64,000 nucleotides of DNA from Bubalus kerabau (lineage: Eukaryota > Chordata > Mammalia > Artiodactyla > Bovidae). The translations under genes and the position numbers were made by a program. Location of the stretch: NCBI RefSeq assembly GCF_029407905.1, contig NC_073634.1, positions 27,355,501-27,419,500 of the forward strand. The letters are read 5' to 3'. Shown in pieces: positions 22,035-32,895 of the stretch. Every line of letters starts with the position of its first letter. Positions within the stretch are counted from its first letter, which is position 1. Below the pieces are notes generated by a model. It was not told the DNA's origin. It saw only the letters and a list, made by a program, of their open reading frames with translations, and did no database searches.

Positions 22035-22165
22035 TCATTCATGTATTCTCCACCAACATTTAGTATGGACCTACCAGTACACTTGACACTATTCTAAGAA
22101 CTTGGGATACAAATAGTCAAGACACAATGACCACCCTGGAGGGGTTTATTTTCTAGTAGAAAATG
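22035..22165 (-). mobile_element. L2 LINE 3' end
   Basis: Reverse complement of the L2 3' end: CACCAACATTTAGTATGGAC, CACTATTCTAAGAACTTGGG, ATACAAATAGTCAAGACA and TTATTTTCTAGTAG. Ancient and non-coding. Confidence 0.65.
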
Positions 22166-22204
22166 CAGATTTATGAATTAATAATAATGGCAGCTACTAT
22201 TAAT

Positions 22205-22776
22205 TGGATGCTTATGATAAACTTTTTAAAAATATGTTTTATTTTTGACAAAAATAATCTACAAAAATTAATAATTATTATTAAAAATTATTTAGTGTAT
22301 ATAATGTGATGTTTTGATATACAGATATGTTGACCACAAACTAGCTAATGTATCCATCACCTCCCATAGTTAAACATTTTGTGTGTAGTGAGAATACTTG
22401 AGATTTACTCTCTTAGCAAATTTCAAGTCTACAATGCATTACTATTAACTACAGTCACCATGCTTTATATTAGGTTTCTAGAACTTACTTATCTTATAAC
22501 TGAAAGTTTGTATGCTTCAATCAATAACTTTAATTTTCCCCCACTCCCCAGCGTCTGGTAATCACCATTCTGTTCTCCGTTCTTTTTTTTTTTTTTTACA
22601 TTCCACATATAAGTGAGATCATGCAGTATTTGCCTGTGTTGGTTTATTTTATTTAGCAGAATGTTTCCCAGGCTTACCCATGCTGTTGCAAATGGCAGGA
22701 TTTCCTTTCAAGACTGAATAATATTCCATTATGTGTATGTAATATATATTATATTTAAGCCTTAATAATATTCCAT

Positions 22777-22808
<32 letters not shown>

Positions 22809-22865
22809 AATAGATCTCATTTCTTTATCCATCAATCTGTCAGTGGAGACTTTGTTTCCACCTTA
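22205..22865 (-). mobile_element. L1 LINE 3' region
   Basis: Reverse complement of a mammalian L1 3' region: CTACTCTCTTAGCAAATTTCA is approximated at about 22406, then ACAGTCACCATGCTTTATAT, ACATTCCACATATAAGTGAG, GATCATGCAGTATTTG, GCAAATGGCAGGATTTCC and AATAATATTCCATTATG. No open reading frame survives. A TA/CA microsatellite lies inside. Confidence 0.85.
22778..22808 (+). repeat. Compound (TA)n(CA)n microsatellite
   Basis: About ten TA units followed by about seven CA units, within the L1 fragment where L1 copies usually carry a short TA run. Likely length-polymorphic. Confidence 0.85.
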
Positions 22866-22890
22866 TGATATGATATGCTTTCAATAACAA

Positions 22891-23556
22891 AGAGATTGTG
22901 AAAAAGTGGAAACAGTGACAGATTTCATTTTCTTGGGCTCCAAAATCACTGCAGATATTAACTGCACCCATGAAATTAAAAGACACTTGCACCTTGGAAG
23001 AAAAGCTATGACAAACCTAGACAGCATATTAAAAAGCAGAGACATCACTTTGCCAACAAAGGTCCATACAGTTAAAGGTATAGTTTTTCTAGTAGTCATG
23101 TACAGATGTGAGAGTTGGACCATAAAGAAGGACGAACACCAAAGAATTGATGCTTTTGAACTGTGCTGGAGAAGACTCTTGAGAATCCCTTGCACAGCAA
23201 GGAGATCAAGTCAGTCACTCCTAAAGGAAATCAACCCTGAATATTCATTGGAAGGACTGATGTTGAAGCTCTAATACTTTGGTCACCTGATGTGAAGAGC
23301 TGACTCACTAGAAAAGTCCCTGATGCTGGGAAAGGTTGAAGGCAGAAGGAGAAGAGGGCGATAGAGGATGAGATAGTTGGATGGCATCACTAACTCAATG
23401 GACATGAATTTGAGCAAACCCTAGGAGATAGTGAAGGACATAGGAAGATATCCAGCAAACCTTGGGAGACAGTGAAGGACATAGGAAGATAGGAAGCCAG
23501 GCATGCTGCAATCCATGGGACTGCAAAGAGTCAGACACAGCTTAGCAACTGAACAA
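22891..23556 (+). mobile_element. BovB LINE copy 5 with internal duplication
   Basis: 5'-truncated BovB starting near the 'GTGGAAACAGTGACAGA' region. The frame at 22906-23274 covers the post-YADD part. The 3' end carries the GGAAAGGTTGAAGGCAGAAG subfamily marker and a CAACAA-type tail. Near the 3' end a segment containing GTGAAGGACATAGGAAGATA occurs twice (about 23432 and 23472), a local about 40-bp tandem duplication absent from the other copies. A possible TSD is CAATAACAA / CAATAAACAA. Confidence 0.9.
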
Positions 23557-23566
23557 CAATAAACAA

Positions 23567-24077
23567 TAGGCTGGGTATGGACCCCAAAGATGCTCACTCC
23601 CTGGTATTCATGTACTTCTGTAGTCCTCTTCTATACTGAGCAGGACTGACATCTATAACTAATAGAATTTATGGGGGAAAAAACTGTGTGCCTTCAGAGA
23701 CTGGGCCGTAAGTGCTATGCAGCTTCCATCTCCGAACGGGCACCCTAGAAGAAATCTGACCGCCATGTGGTGATGACATTCAAGAAGCCCTATGGGAAGG
23801 CCACATGGAGAAGAAATGAGGCCTCCCCCCAACAACCTGGAAGGAACTAAAACCTTTTGCTAACAGCCATGTGACTCAGCCATCTTGAAAGCAAAGTCTC
23901 CAGTTTCAAACAAACCTTCAGATGACTGCAACGTCATTGGAAACATCAGGTCAGAACCACTCAGCCAAGTCGTTCCCAAATTCCTGACCCACAGAAAGTG
24001 TGTGAGAGAGTGTTCATTATTGGCTTAAGCCACTAAATTTGGGGTAATTTGTTCTGCAGCAGAAGATAACTAATACA
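23567..24077 (+). mobile_element. MLT1-type LTR, nearly complete (ERVL-MaLR)
   Basis: Solo LTR with MLT1 landmarks in order: GACCCCAAAGATGCTCACTC, then GCCATGTGGTGATGACATTC, AAGGCCACATGGAGAAGAAA, GAGGCCTCC, CCTGACCCACAGAAAGTG, AAGCCACTAAATTTGGGGTA, ATTTGTTCTGCAGCAGAAGA and the end TAACTAATACA. It lies directly after BovB copy 5. No internal retroviral sequence is present. Confidence 0.85.
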
Positions 24078-24104
24078 GTGCTCTGTGCTCACTATCTGTT
24101 GAAT

Positions 24105-24250
24105 CCTCTTACCAGTCCTGTTGAGTATTTATTCCTGTCCCAACTTTACAGATAAGGAAAATGAGATTTAGAGAGGTTAAAATAAGACACAAAGTCAGAG
24201 CTGAAATCTAGCTCCACTGGGCTTCAAAGCCTGTGTTCTTTCCTCTGTAC
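24105..24250 (-). mobile_element. MIR SINE fragment
   Basis: Reverse complement of MIR: CAACTTTACAGATAAGGAAA, ATGAGATTTAGAGAGGTTAA, CACAAAGTCAGAGCTGAAAT and AAAGCCTGTGTTCTTTCC. Confidence 0.78.
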
Positions 24251-25451
24251 AATCTAGGGTTCCCAGTGCAAATGTATATTGGGAACATCTGTACAGGGAA
24301 GAAAAAGTCACAGCGGGAGAAGTAGTTCTACCTGGGAAAGTCTGGAATCAGAGGTGAGGAGGAGGCAGGCAAGACTTGGAATGGAAAGGAAGGATGAGAT
24401 GTTCACCACGCAGGCAGCAAGTAGAGGGCTATCAAGGTGAACAGCCTTACCAGAGGCATGGAGGGTCAGCCTAGGGTATTCAGAACCTGCCTGGAGTTTC
24501 CAGATCTAGAAGAATCGATGTCATGTGGCTGGTTTTCCAGGAAGGGTTGGAAATCTTGGTTCTAGTCCAAGAACTACTCTTGCAGTCACAGGAACCCCCA
24601 CATCACTGAAACTGGTGCCTTTTCCACAAACTGCTGCCCCAGTCCCTGCTTTTGAGGCACTCAAATCCTCTTTAGATCCCCATTTCTTCCTTTGATCAGT
24701 TCTCTCTTACAGACCCAGCTCCTTGGCTTATCTGAAATATGTACCACTTCTTCTTGGCAAGAAACATTTGCCCCTTACAAAATTGTAGTTATGATATTTA
24801 CATTTGCATTCATATCATATCTCTTTTCTACTGCAAAGTATCACATGAACCTTCCTTCCTTTAACGGTTACTAGAATGGCAAATCAGGAAGATACAGGGA
24901 ACTAAGTGTACTGAATTTCAGAGAGGGGCCTATCTTTTCTCATGGTAACCTTCTGGAAACACTGGTGGATTATATTAATAAATCAGAGGACCACAATATG
25001 GGAGACTAGTAGCTGGATTAATAACTAGGTTCAAAGGACAGTGATCCTGGATTGATGTCAAGTTCTAGAAGATAATCTATATTGGTGTGACTGATGGCTC
25101 AACCCTCAGCCCTCTCCCAGGCAACATCTTTTAAATCAATAACTAGAATGAAGATATAAAAAGCAGACATCACGTTTTCTAATGGCTGAAACAAGGACAG
25201 TTAGTATTGATAGCAGAAATGAAAACTGCATACCTCTCCAAAGACCAGCCTAGGGCCAATCTACCAAGAGGAATTTCACCCGAAATGAAAGGGTCTTTAC
25301 TTGAGTTCCAAAAGCCAGTGCACAAGAACACAACGTAGATCTCTGATTCAGCGGAAACTGTAAAAGGGAAAAACATTGAAGGGTGTTAGCCAATGGTGAG
25401 TTAACTAAGGAGTGAAGATGCAGCTGCATGAATCTGGCTTTCTGTTATGGA

Positions 25452-25478
25452 GGTGGGGGCGGGGGTAGGGAGGAAGGG
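25452..25478 (+). repeat. G-rich, quadruplex-capable run
   Basis: G-blocks of 2-5 with loops of 1-2 nt: GGTGGGGGCGGGGGTAGGG followed by AGGAAGGG. Four blocks of at least three G fit the intramolecular quadruplex pattern. Confidence 0.6.
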
Positions 25479-26454
25479 CAGTTTAACTCTGAAGGTTTAC
25501 TCCTGAGATTCTTCAGCCCCCTACTACCCCAGGGCTGCATTTAGTAACTCCTACTCTATTCCATTAAATGTGTTTGGGTTCCCAGACCCTACCCGCCGCC
25601 CTGCCCCCAGCCGGAGCCACGAGCCCTTAGAAGGTAAAGAGAAACGCTGAGAGCTTGGAGTCTGGGAAGAGCTTGGAAACCAAAGCTCTCTGAGCCTCTC
25701 CCTGCATGGCCCTATCCCTGCTGATAAGGATGAGAGCGAGGCTGGCTGACAAGTGATTGGAAACAGGAGTTCCCAAACTCTTTAACCCTTCCCTAGCCTG
25801 CCTGCCTCTCTGGAGTCTCTGAACACTGAGGCGTGTCTCCCTGGGGCTCCCTCCCTGTACCGGGGCTCTTTTACTCTCCCCACCAACCTTTCCATCTTCC
25901 TCTCCCTTTGCCTGGCAGGTAAACAAATGCTGCCAACCTACCTGGAAAACAGTTACTACCACCACCACCACCGAACGCCAAGATAAAGCCCCTCCACCTT
26001 TGGACCACCCTGATAAGTCAGCCAGGAACTCCCCCTCTACTCCTGACTACCCACCCACCCACCCCCACCACCAAACCACCGCCACCCAGCACTCTTAGCC
26101 ACCACACCCCGCCAGTCAGTTCAGAAGCAGGAGACTGTGAGGTGAATGTCAGTGGTTAGCATTCACGGGTTCTGGGAGCAGAGACCTCTGGCTCAGTGCC
26201 AGCAGCCTAACCCCAGCCCCATTCTCTGCAGCCCTGGCTGGCTGTGGAGCCCTCTGGGGACCTTCAGGGGTTACCCTGAACCAGACCTGACCTCACTGAG
26301 TCATCTTAAGGGCCCTCCACCCACCTCGGTATTGCCTGCCACGTGGACAGGCCTCCTTGGATTGCAACAGATGACTAGAGGGTCTGTCCTTGGCAGTGGT
26401 CACCAGAACTGAAGCTGAGAGGGAAACCGCCCCCAAACCCCCACCCCTGGGGAG

Positions 26455-26610
26455 AGGGCGTTAAGGATAAAACAGGTTTACTGGTCACAGTAATTAAGTG
26501 TAAAAGAGTTTCCTTCAGGAGAAAGGAATTCAGATAAACTGCCATTATCATGCAAAGCAGCTTTGCACCTAAAAGCCCTTACCCAAACAAGCAGTTTAAT
26601 TAAATCCCTA
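26455..26610. promoter_or_regulatory. Candidate conserved non-coding element
   Basis: Compact 155-bp AT-rich segment between C-rich flanks. It has homeodomain-type words (CAGTAATTAAGTG, AGTTTAATTAAATCCC), a TTATCATGCAAA word combining GATA-like and octamer-like motifs, and AAGCAGCTTTGC palindromic character. Not a repeat and without an exon. The conservation call is inference from composition alone. Confidence 0.35.
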
Positions 26611-27188
26611 ATCTTCACTGGCCTGTTGTGACCCCTTTCCTACCCCACTCCCTACCCCCCACCCCATCCATGCACTGTGTTAGGAAGTTCAATATTCCAT
26701 TTAAAACACTTAACTTGTAAGCATGCAAAACATGCCCCCAAATGGTGCTTCCGGGTCTGGGTCCTCTGAGGCTCAGGTAGTCCTGATTGGGATGCCAATG
26801 GCAAGGGTGTGCATGTTCGTGACAGTGAAGACATGGAAGCGGGCATGGCCTTGAACAGGAGGATGTGTGCCTCGCACAGCCCTGGCAGCTCCTGTTCGTC
26901 CCCAGGAGGCTGGTGCCCACGTAAGATCCACCCCACTCAAACGTAACCTTCACAGTCTCACCACTCATGGAAAGTGGGTAGCAGCCCTTACAGACTTGGA
27001 TGTGTTAAACCGGAAGAGGCAGGGATGGACTAATTGACCTGTCTATCGTGTCCCCATTTGTGAGGCCACACTCACCGCTACTAAGAACCACAGGAGGGAT
27101 GCCAAGCCTGTTAGTGAGAACCACGTTCTCTGGAGAAAGGCTGAAGCAGCGATTTGCAGTTGAGGCAATGTGCTATAGGTAGAGGGAG

Positions 27189-27401
27189 CAGGCAAGCTCA
27201 GTCACCAAGTTGTGTCCAGCTCTTTTGCGACCCATTGGACTATAGCCCACCAGGCTCCTCTGTCCATGGGATTCTCCAGGCAAGAATACTGGAGTGGGTT
27301 GCCATGCCCTCCTCCAGGGGATCTTCCTGACCCAGGGATCAAACCCACATCTCCTGCATTGGCAGGCGAATTCTTTATCACTGAGCCACCAGGGAAGTCC
27401 C
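27189..27401 (-). mobile_element. Bov-tA SINE, full length
   Basis: Minus-strand Bov-tA. BovB-like tail (AAGTTGTGTCCAGCTCTTTT), body (CAAGAATACTGGAGTGGG), tRNA head (GATCAAACCC, ATCACTGAGCCACCAGGGAA). An imperfect 12-bp TSD, AGGTAGAGGGAG / AGGTAGAAGGAG, lies at 27177-27188 and 27402-27413. Confidence 0.95.
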
Positions 27402-27565
27402 AGGTAGAAGGAGAGACTAGGATAAAGAAAGAACAGAATGGAATGGTTGAAGGGGGAAAAGCTGGGGAGAAGTCAGGTCCAAGGGTGCTGATAGAGAACA
27501 ACCCAGCAGAACCTTCTAACATCTCATAATGCTAGAGGAATTGTGCCTTCACGTAGGAAAGAAAG

Positions 27566-27655
27566 AAGAAAAAGTGTCAGTCGCTCAGTTGTGTCCAACT
27601 CTTTGTGACCCCTTGGAATATATAGCCTGCCAGACTCCTCTGTCCATGGAATTCT
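27566..27655 (-). mobile_element. Bov-type SINE fragment
   Basis: BovB-derived tail in reverse: GTCAGTCGCTCAGTTGTGTC, CAACTCTTTGTGACCCC, GACTCCTCTGTCCATGGAAT. Only the tail-proximal 90 bp remain, so Bov-tA and Bov-A cannot be told apart. Confidence 0.85.
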
Positions 27656-27720
27656 GGAAACCACATATCAAATGCTGGGGGTCAGGGCATGTTATCTCTT
27701 CAGTTGCAACCATTGTAAGG

Positions 27721-27911
27721 CAGGGGTCCCCCAACCTCCAGGATATAATACCTGATGATCTGAAATGGAGCTGATGTAATAATAATAGAAATAAAGTGTA
27801 CAATAAATGGAATGCACTTGAATCATTCTGAAACCATCCCCCAACCCCATCAGTGGAAAAACTGTCTTCCACAAAACCAGTCCCTGGTGCCAAAAAGATT
27901 GGGAACTGCTG
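27721..27911 (+). mobile_element. Non-autonomous hAT-type MER element
   Basis: Starts CAGGGGTCCCCCAACCTCC and ends AAGATTGGGAACTGCTG, an imperfect terminal inverted repeat. The body includes CCTGATGATCTGAAATGGAG and CCAGTCCCTGGTGCC. Flanking 8-mers TTGTAAGG (27713-27720) and CTGTAAGA (27912-27919) match at 6 of 8 positions, fitting the 8-bp TSD of hAT transposons. Exact family name not assigned. Confidence 0.7.
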
Positions 27912-27949
27912 CTGTAAGACAGATCTCATTCTGTTGCCTTCACCCCCAC

Positions 27950-28052
27950 CCCCACAGGGAGAAACTAAGATGCAGGCTGGTGAGCGGACTGGCCCGATGT
28001 CACACAGCCTGTGTTCAGCAGAAGCACGATTCAAGCGCTGGCCTGCCACACT
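27950..28052 (-). mobile_element. Possible MIR fragment
   Basis: Order of words resembles reverse-complement MIR: CACAGGGAGAAACTAAGATG, then CCGATGTCACACAGCCTGTG and CACGATTCAAGCGCTGGCCTG. Short and diverged. Confidence 0.45.
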
Positions 28053-29599
28053 GAAAAGTCCACGCTTTCTGCGAAACCACAGATCAGCCGCAAGGATTAT
28101 AATGTTGGAGAGGGGATTAACCACCCAAGAGTACTCATTGCCCTCCCTCGCTTCTGCAGTAAGAACGTTTCCATCCTGAAACAACCCATTGCCTCTGAGG
28201 GAGAGCGGGAAGGTCTCAGCAGGCATGAGGGACTCAGCTGTCAGCCCTTAGGAGGTGGACAAGGGAGCCGGGCTGGTGGCGGGTGCGGGCGGGCTTGTTG
28301 GGGCTAAATTTCGAGAGAGAGAAGAGCCCCAGGGGAGTTTTCTTTGCAGGAAAGAAGCATCAGGTGCTGGAAGCTGCGGGGATGGGGTGGGGGGTGGGAT
28401 GGGGTGCATCTGTAAGTCATAGAACAAACACCAGACCTCTCCACTTAAGACCTCATTCTTTTGCTGGGGGTGAGCAGAGGAGGCACCTCTATTTGGGAAC
28501 CAGTGAAACTTAAATCACCCTGAACCCTGCACTTTTTCTGTTACTTGTATAGACTTCATGGTGCTTGGAGAAGCCGTGGACCTTCTGTAGAGGAAGTTAT
28601 ATTTCTGGAAATGAGACTCTCTGGATTCATGAAATTTGCCTGTTTCTTGAGGTTTCCCTCCTTTTTTGTACAGTGGCTTTTCTTTGCAAAGAGAAGGCGT
28701 CTTTCAGGGAGGTTCTGATAAATCTTATGAGCAAATGAGAGCATGAGGCCCAGGCCCTAAGGGAGCTCCCCAAGTGCTTCATTCCTTTAGTCCTGAGCAG
28801 GGGTTCCACGCAGCCGGCCCTGTGTCAGCCCCCCAACCCCACACCTGCTCCGAAGCCAGGTGTTTCCAAAGGTCATCCACTTGGAATGACAGGTGCTGCT
28901 ATTTTGACTTCAGAAAGACAGCCTGGGAGGGAGGAAGACTCCTTGGCTCCAGGGTTGATATGGGTGGGTTAAGAAAGTGGGATTTTGGACAAGATCTGTT
29001 GCAGAGTCCTTTGTCTCTCTTAGAGCAAAGACAACAGAGAAGAATTTTAAAAGGCTGTCCTGGTCTCCAGAACCCCCTCTGGAAGCAGATGGCATGTCAA
29101 CAGGTTCCAGGGCAGGCCCCAGAGGCCCCAAACCTGGGAGCCTTATTGGAATGCAATTACCCTAAGTGCTGGCTGCTGGGATGAAAAGGCAGGAATGCAA
29201 TTATGGAAGGAGCATGCTGCAAGCTTTCATTGATTAACCTGTCCTGTCTGATTCCATTCCCCACTGGGATGATTTTGGGGCCTGGAGGGTTGCCTTGTGC
29301 CCTAAGGTTATGAGAAAGAAAAACAGTCACTGTAGAAAGCGAATGCCAGAAGCAGGGTTCGAGAGCCTCAGGAGGGCCTGTGGGCCCCTGAAATTGCATT
29401 GCAGATGTACTTGTGCAAATGCAAAGTGTGCGTTTAGGAAGAGATGTTACACTCATCACATGCTTAGAGGGCCCTGCAGCCCTCAAAGGGTCAAGAAACG
29501 CTGGGTCGGGGGGAATGAAGAGAGATCAGCTGGGTTGTTGGAAGAGGCCTCCGGGAAGTCCCTTCAGTTTTCAACTCCAAGTGGCTGTGACCCATCTGG
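28053..29599. other. Single-copy DNA
   Basis: No gene or repeat recognised. A G-run at 28378-28405 is quadruplex-capable. Open frames here (28774-29184, 29295-29639) have no recognisable protein features. Confidence 0.4.
28378..28405 (+). repeat. G-rich, quadruplex-capable run
   Basis: Blocks of 3-6 G separated by AT or single T. Five G-blocks within 28 bp. Confidence 0.65.
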
Positions 29600-29765
29600 G
29601 TGCAATTCTGGCTCCACCACTTGCCAGCAAGTCACTTAGCCTGTTGGTGCCTCAGTTTGGTCTGTAAAATGAAGGTAAAAATACCTACATCCTGGGGTTG
29701 CTGAGGGAATTAAATGATATAAAAATGCAAAGTTCTTAGCCCAACATCTAGCCCTTAATAAGCTT
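29600..29765 (+). mobile_element. MIR SINE
   Basis: Sense MIR: GTGCAATTCTGGCTCCACCA, CTTGCCAGCAAGTCACTTAG, GCCTCAGTTTGGTCTGTAAA, ATGAAGGTAAAAATACCTAC, TGAGGGAATTAAATGATATA, ending near 'cttaataagcttg'. Confidence 0.85.
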
Positions 29766-30282
29766 GCTAATAGGGGCCATTTTGATTTTGATTTTCAAGT
29801 TCAGAAAATAAAGTGGCATATTTACAGGTACACTTCTGAGCGGTCTTTTGAACCTCCAACTCACAGTCTAGATTCTGTGGAAATCCCCTGGCAAGACCCT
29901 CCTCCAAAATTGAGAGGGACCCTGAGATCCAGCATCTCCAGACACTGCCTCCTCGAACCCTGCCCCACAGGGCACTTCTCCCCTGTGAGACACCAGGATC
30001 CGGCCACACCAGGGAACAAGAGCTTCTGGAAGAGGGGGCTTATCAAGTCTCTGGGTGGTGCCAGCGTAGTGGAGGGGTTATCACCAGCCTGCCCCATCAG
30101 GAGAAGTATCTGGAAATTTCAGTCACCAAAATTTTCCTGCCTGTTGAAATGATGCAATCACACACCCAGTTAAAATGCACTTCTCTATCCTAACAAGGTC
30201 TAGAATGAGACTAATCCAAGACCCCATATCTATAGAATGTCTAGAGTGGGACTAGGAAAGGAAAAACCAAGTTTCTTCTCTT
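29766..30282. other. Single-copy DNA
   Basis: Nothing recognised. Ends at the Bov-tA TSD. Confidence 0.4.
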
Positions 30283-30290
30283 TCCCTCTG

Positions 30291-30502
30291 TATTGTGTGT
30301 GTGTTAGTCATTCAGTCGTGTCTGACTCTGCAACCCCATGGACTGCAGCCTGCCAGGCTCCTCTGTCCATGGGATTCTCCGGGCAAGAATACTGGAGTGG
30401 GTTGCCATGTCCTTCTCCAGGGAATCTGCCCGACCCAGAGAGATCCCGGGTCTCCTGCACTGTAGTCAGATTCTTTGCCATCTGAGCCACCAGGGACCCG
30501 GG
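30291..30502 (-). mobile_element. Bov-tA SINE, full length
   Basis: Minus-strand Bov-tA: CATTCAGTCGTGTCTGACTC, GGCAAGAATACTGGAGTGGG, CCATCTGAGCCACCAGGGAC. An 8-bp TSD TCCCTCTG occurs at 30283-30290 and 30503-30510. The B-box is damaged (GAGATCCCGGGTCTCC in place of the usual GGATCAAACCC). Confidence 0.94.
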
Positions 30503-30510
30503 TCCCTCTG

Positions 30511-31078
30511 GAATTAAGTGTGTTTTTTAAATTTTCTGTAATTTTGATGCTTTGCTCTGTGGCCTTGCTAACACTGGAGGGATGGCTCCTCTCCGGGGTT
30601 AGCCAGTTCCTAGAGATAAACACTCACCTGCCAGTACAGCTTTCATATGCAAACCAACCAACCCAGAGTCCAAGCCCTCAGCCACCTCCTTTATAGATCT
30701 CTTTACAGTCCACAACAATATCCTCGGCTCTAATCTCCCCAGGACCAGGGTTCAGACAGCAGGGACAGCCCCTATGCATTAGAACCCACCGCAATGTTTC
30801 AAACTAGCCAATCTGCTTACCCTGCCTGCCCTGTGGAAACCACAGTAAAGGCTCTTGTCCACATTTTCCATCACTCCCTCTGCCTCCGACTGACCATGGT
30901 GCTTCCGCGTGTCCCCCACCATGGTGTGGCCTGTGCCCTTTTTTTGGGCCCTATGAGTATAACAAACTATCTTTTCAATGGCAATTGTCTCCGGATCCTC
31001 TGACCCATTGACCTTACTATACCTGAGTAATAACAATACCCGAGTAATAATCAAACCTACATTTAACATACCCTCTTG
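30511..31078. other. Single-copy DNA
   Basis: No gene or repeat recognised. 31010-31060 carries a short duplication around CCTGAGTAATAACAATACC / CCGAGTAATAATCAAACC. Confidence 0.4.
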
Positions 31079-31197
31079 GGACTTCCCTGGTGGTCCAGTG
31101 GTTATGATTCTGTACTGCCAATGCAGAGGGTGCAGGTTTGATCCCTCATCGGGGAACTAAGGTCCTACATGCCTGTGGTATGGCCAAAAGATTTTTT
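31079..31197 (+). mobile_element. CHR-2-type tRNA SINE
   Basis: GGGACTTCCCTGGTGGTCCA, GTGGTTATGATTCTG, B-box-like GGTTTGATCCC, TCGGGGAACTAAGGTCCTAC, GTATGGCCAAAAGA and an A-rich end. Complete short CHR element of the cetacean/hippo/ruminant lineage. Confidence 0.85.
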
Positions 31198-31985
31198 AAA
31201 ACTTCTTTAAAACACTCTCTTTTCCTCACACCTTCCCCACCTGTGAGAGCCTAAGAGTTCTCCTCCTATAGAACCCAGTCTGCCCAGGCATCTTCCTTCC
31301 CAGTTCCAGTGGCTCTGGTCTCCTCCCTTCCACCTGTCCCTGCAGCCCCAGGGAGGAACCAAAGCCTCTACCACCTCCCAACTCCAGCAGGAATTCTAGA
31401 GGTGATAGCCTTGGGAGGATCTTTATTCTTCAGTTCCCAAGAGAGACTCTACCCAAGGAGCAGAGAGCTGGAGCGGGCTCTGAGCTGTTGATTCATCAAT
31501 CATTCATTTATTCATTAATCATTCATCCCCCCTCCCATTAATCATTCATCTGCTTATTTATGCATTCAGCTTGTTTGTACCTCTTCCTTGCTCTGGTTGC
31601 AGCAGATGTTGGTCCTCTTCTGCTTTGATCTGTTCCCAGCTTCTGCGGCAGCTGCCCAGCAGAGGCCATCTGATGTCACTTTGTTCGTTACCTGGATGAA
31701 AGGGTGTCTCCCTCTCAGAGGAGCCTGAGACAGACAAAGGGACAGTGCAGAGCCGTCCCTGCCTGGAAGCCCCCTTCCATTGCAGGCTCCGGCCTCCTGG
31801 TCTACAGGTCAGTGGGAGGGGTGGGGAGGGGCTGCAGAGGGATCATCAGGGCCAAAGAACAACGGTTGTACACTTGCTTCACAGCTGCTTGAAAGCCACT
31901 TTTCGGGGAGGCAGGGGGCTACAGGAGACTCAGCCTCCAGGCCTGGCTGTGAAGCCTGGGCCCAGCACTTGGCTGCAGTCCAACG
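31198..31985. other. Single-copy DNA
   Basis: No gene recognised. Includes the ATTCATT-type repeat at 31491-31565. Confidence 0.4.
31491..31565 (+). repeat. (ATTCATT)n-like low-complexity repeat
   Basis: Irregular repetition of ATTCATT and TTAATCATTCATC words over about 75 bp, interrupted by a CCCCCCTCCC block. Confidence 0.7.
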
Positions 31986-32174
31986 TGTTAGTCACTCTTT
32001 GCGACCCCTTGGACTGTAGCCCACCAGGCTCCTCTGTCCATGGGATTTCTCAGGCAAGAATACTGGAGTGGGTTGCCATTTCATCCTCCAGGGAATCTTC
32101 CCCACCCAGGGATCAAACCCAGATCTCCTACACTTCAGGCAGATTCTTCACCGTCTGAGCCACCAGGGAAGGCC
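31986..32174 (-). mobile_element. Bov-tA SINE
   Basis: Minus-strand Bov-tA with a shortened tail: GTTAGTCACTCTTTGCGACC, CAGGCAAGAATACTGGAGTG, GGGATCAAACCCAGATCTCC, CCGTCTGAGCCACCAGGGAA. No clear TSD. Confidence 0.92.
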
Positions 32175-32319
32175 ATTTTCACTGTCCAGAGAACATGGCA
32201 AACGGCAACCTGAGGCTCGAGTTTTAGAGGCCTAAGCCGCTAGCCTTCTGACAAGTCTGGCAGCTTCCACCCACCCCACCCTACTTCACCCCAGAAAGTC
32301 TCAATCAAAAGCCAGAGAC

Positions 32320-32895
32320 CCTTTCACATGAGTCAGATTGTGTCCCCTCTGCTCAAGTCCCTGCCTTGACATCCCATTCACTCAGCACAGAACCCGGGGC
32401 CCCAGAGGATTTGGTCTCACACCCCACTAACTTGCTCCTTTCAGGCCCCACTGGCCGTGCCCACCGTCAACTCACCAGCCACACTCCCACCTTAACACTT
32501 TTACCCTGCGTTGTTTCCAGCCTTTTCCTGTGGCATGCTCTTGATCCCTGGGTGCTCCTGAAAGTGACTCACTTCTCATGTCTTTGAAGTCTTTGCTCAG
32601 TTGACAGCTTTCCACAAGCCTACCCTGACCCACCATATTTAAAACTGCAAACCACACACACACCACTCCCAATCTCCTCACTCCTTAGCACTCATTGCCT
32701 TATAATATACTTCAGAATTCTCTTATTATTTCTACTGTTTATTGTCTGTCTCCGAGTGCTAGAACACAGCCTCCAGAAGGGCAAGGGGTCTTTGTCTATC
32801 TTCTTCGCTGATGTATCCCGAGGGGGTACCCGCAGATCCCTGGTCCATAAGAGAAGCTCAGTAAAGCATCCTTTGGAGGAAAGAATGAACGAATG
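32320..32895 (+). mobile_element. L2 LINE 3' region
   Basis: Long degraded L2 3' region. Order fits L2: TGCTCAAGTCCCTGCC, CCAGAGGATTTGGTCTCACA, a CCTGTGGCATGCTCTTGATC counterpart of L2 C-terminal coding sequence, TTTATTGTCTGTCTCCGAGT, then AGAAGGGCAAGGGGTCTTTG and AAGCTCAGTAAAGCATCC, ending in GAATGAACGAATGG. No intact frame. Confidence 0.75.

Larger units (their letters stand above)
24251..27176. other. Single-copy DNA with a candidate conserved element
   Basis: No gene or interspersed repeat recognised over 2.9 kb. Contains a quadruplex-capable G-run (25452-25478), a CCA-rich run (25958-25972 and 26047-26115) and an AT-rich candidate element at 26455-26610. Confidence 0.4.

Noticed and set aside
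23567..24077. LTR considered as part of a provirus
   Set aside because: No internal retroviral sequence or second LTR nearby. It is a solo, ancient MaLR-type LTR.
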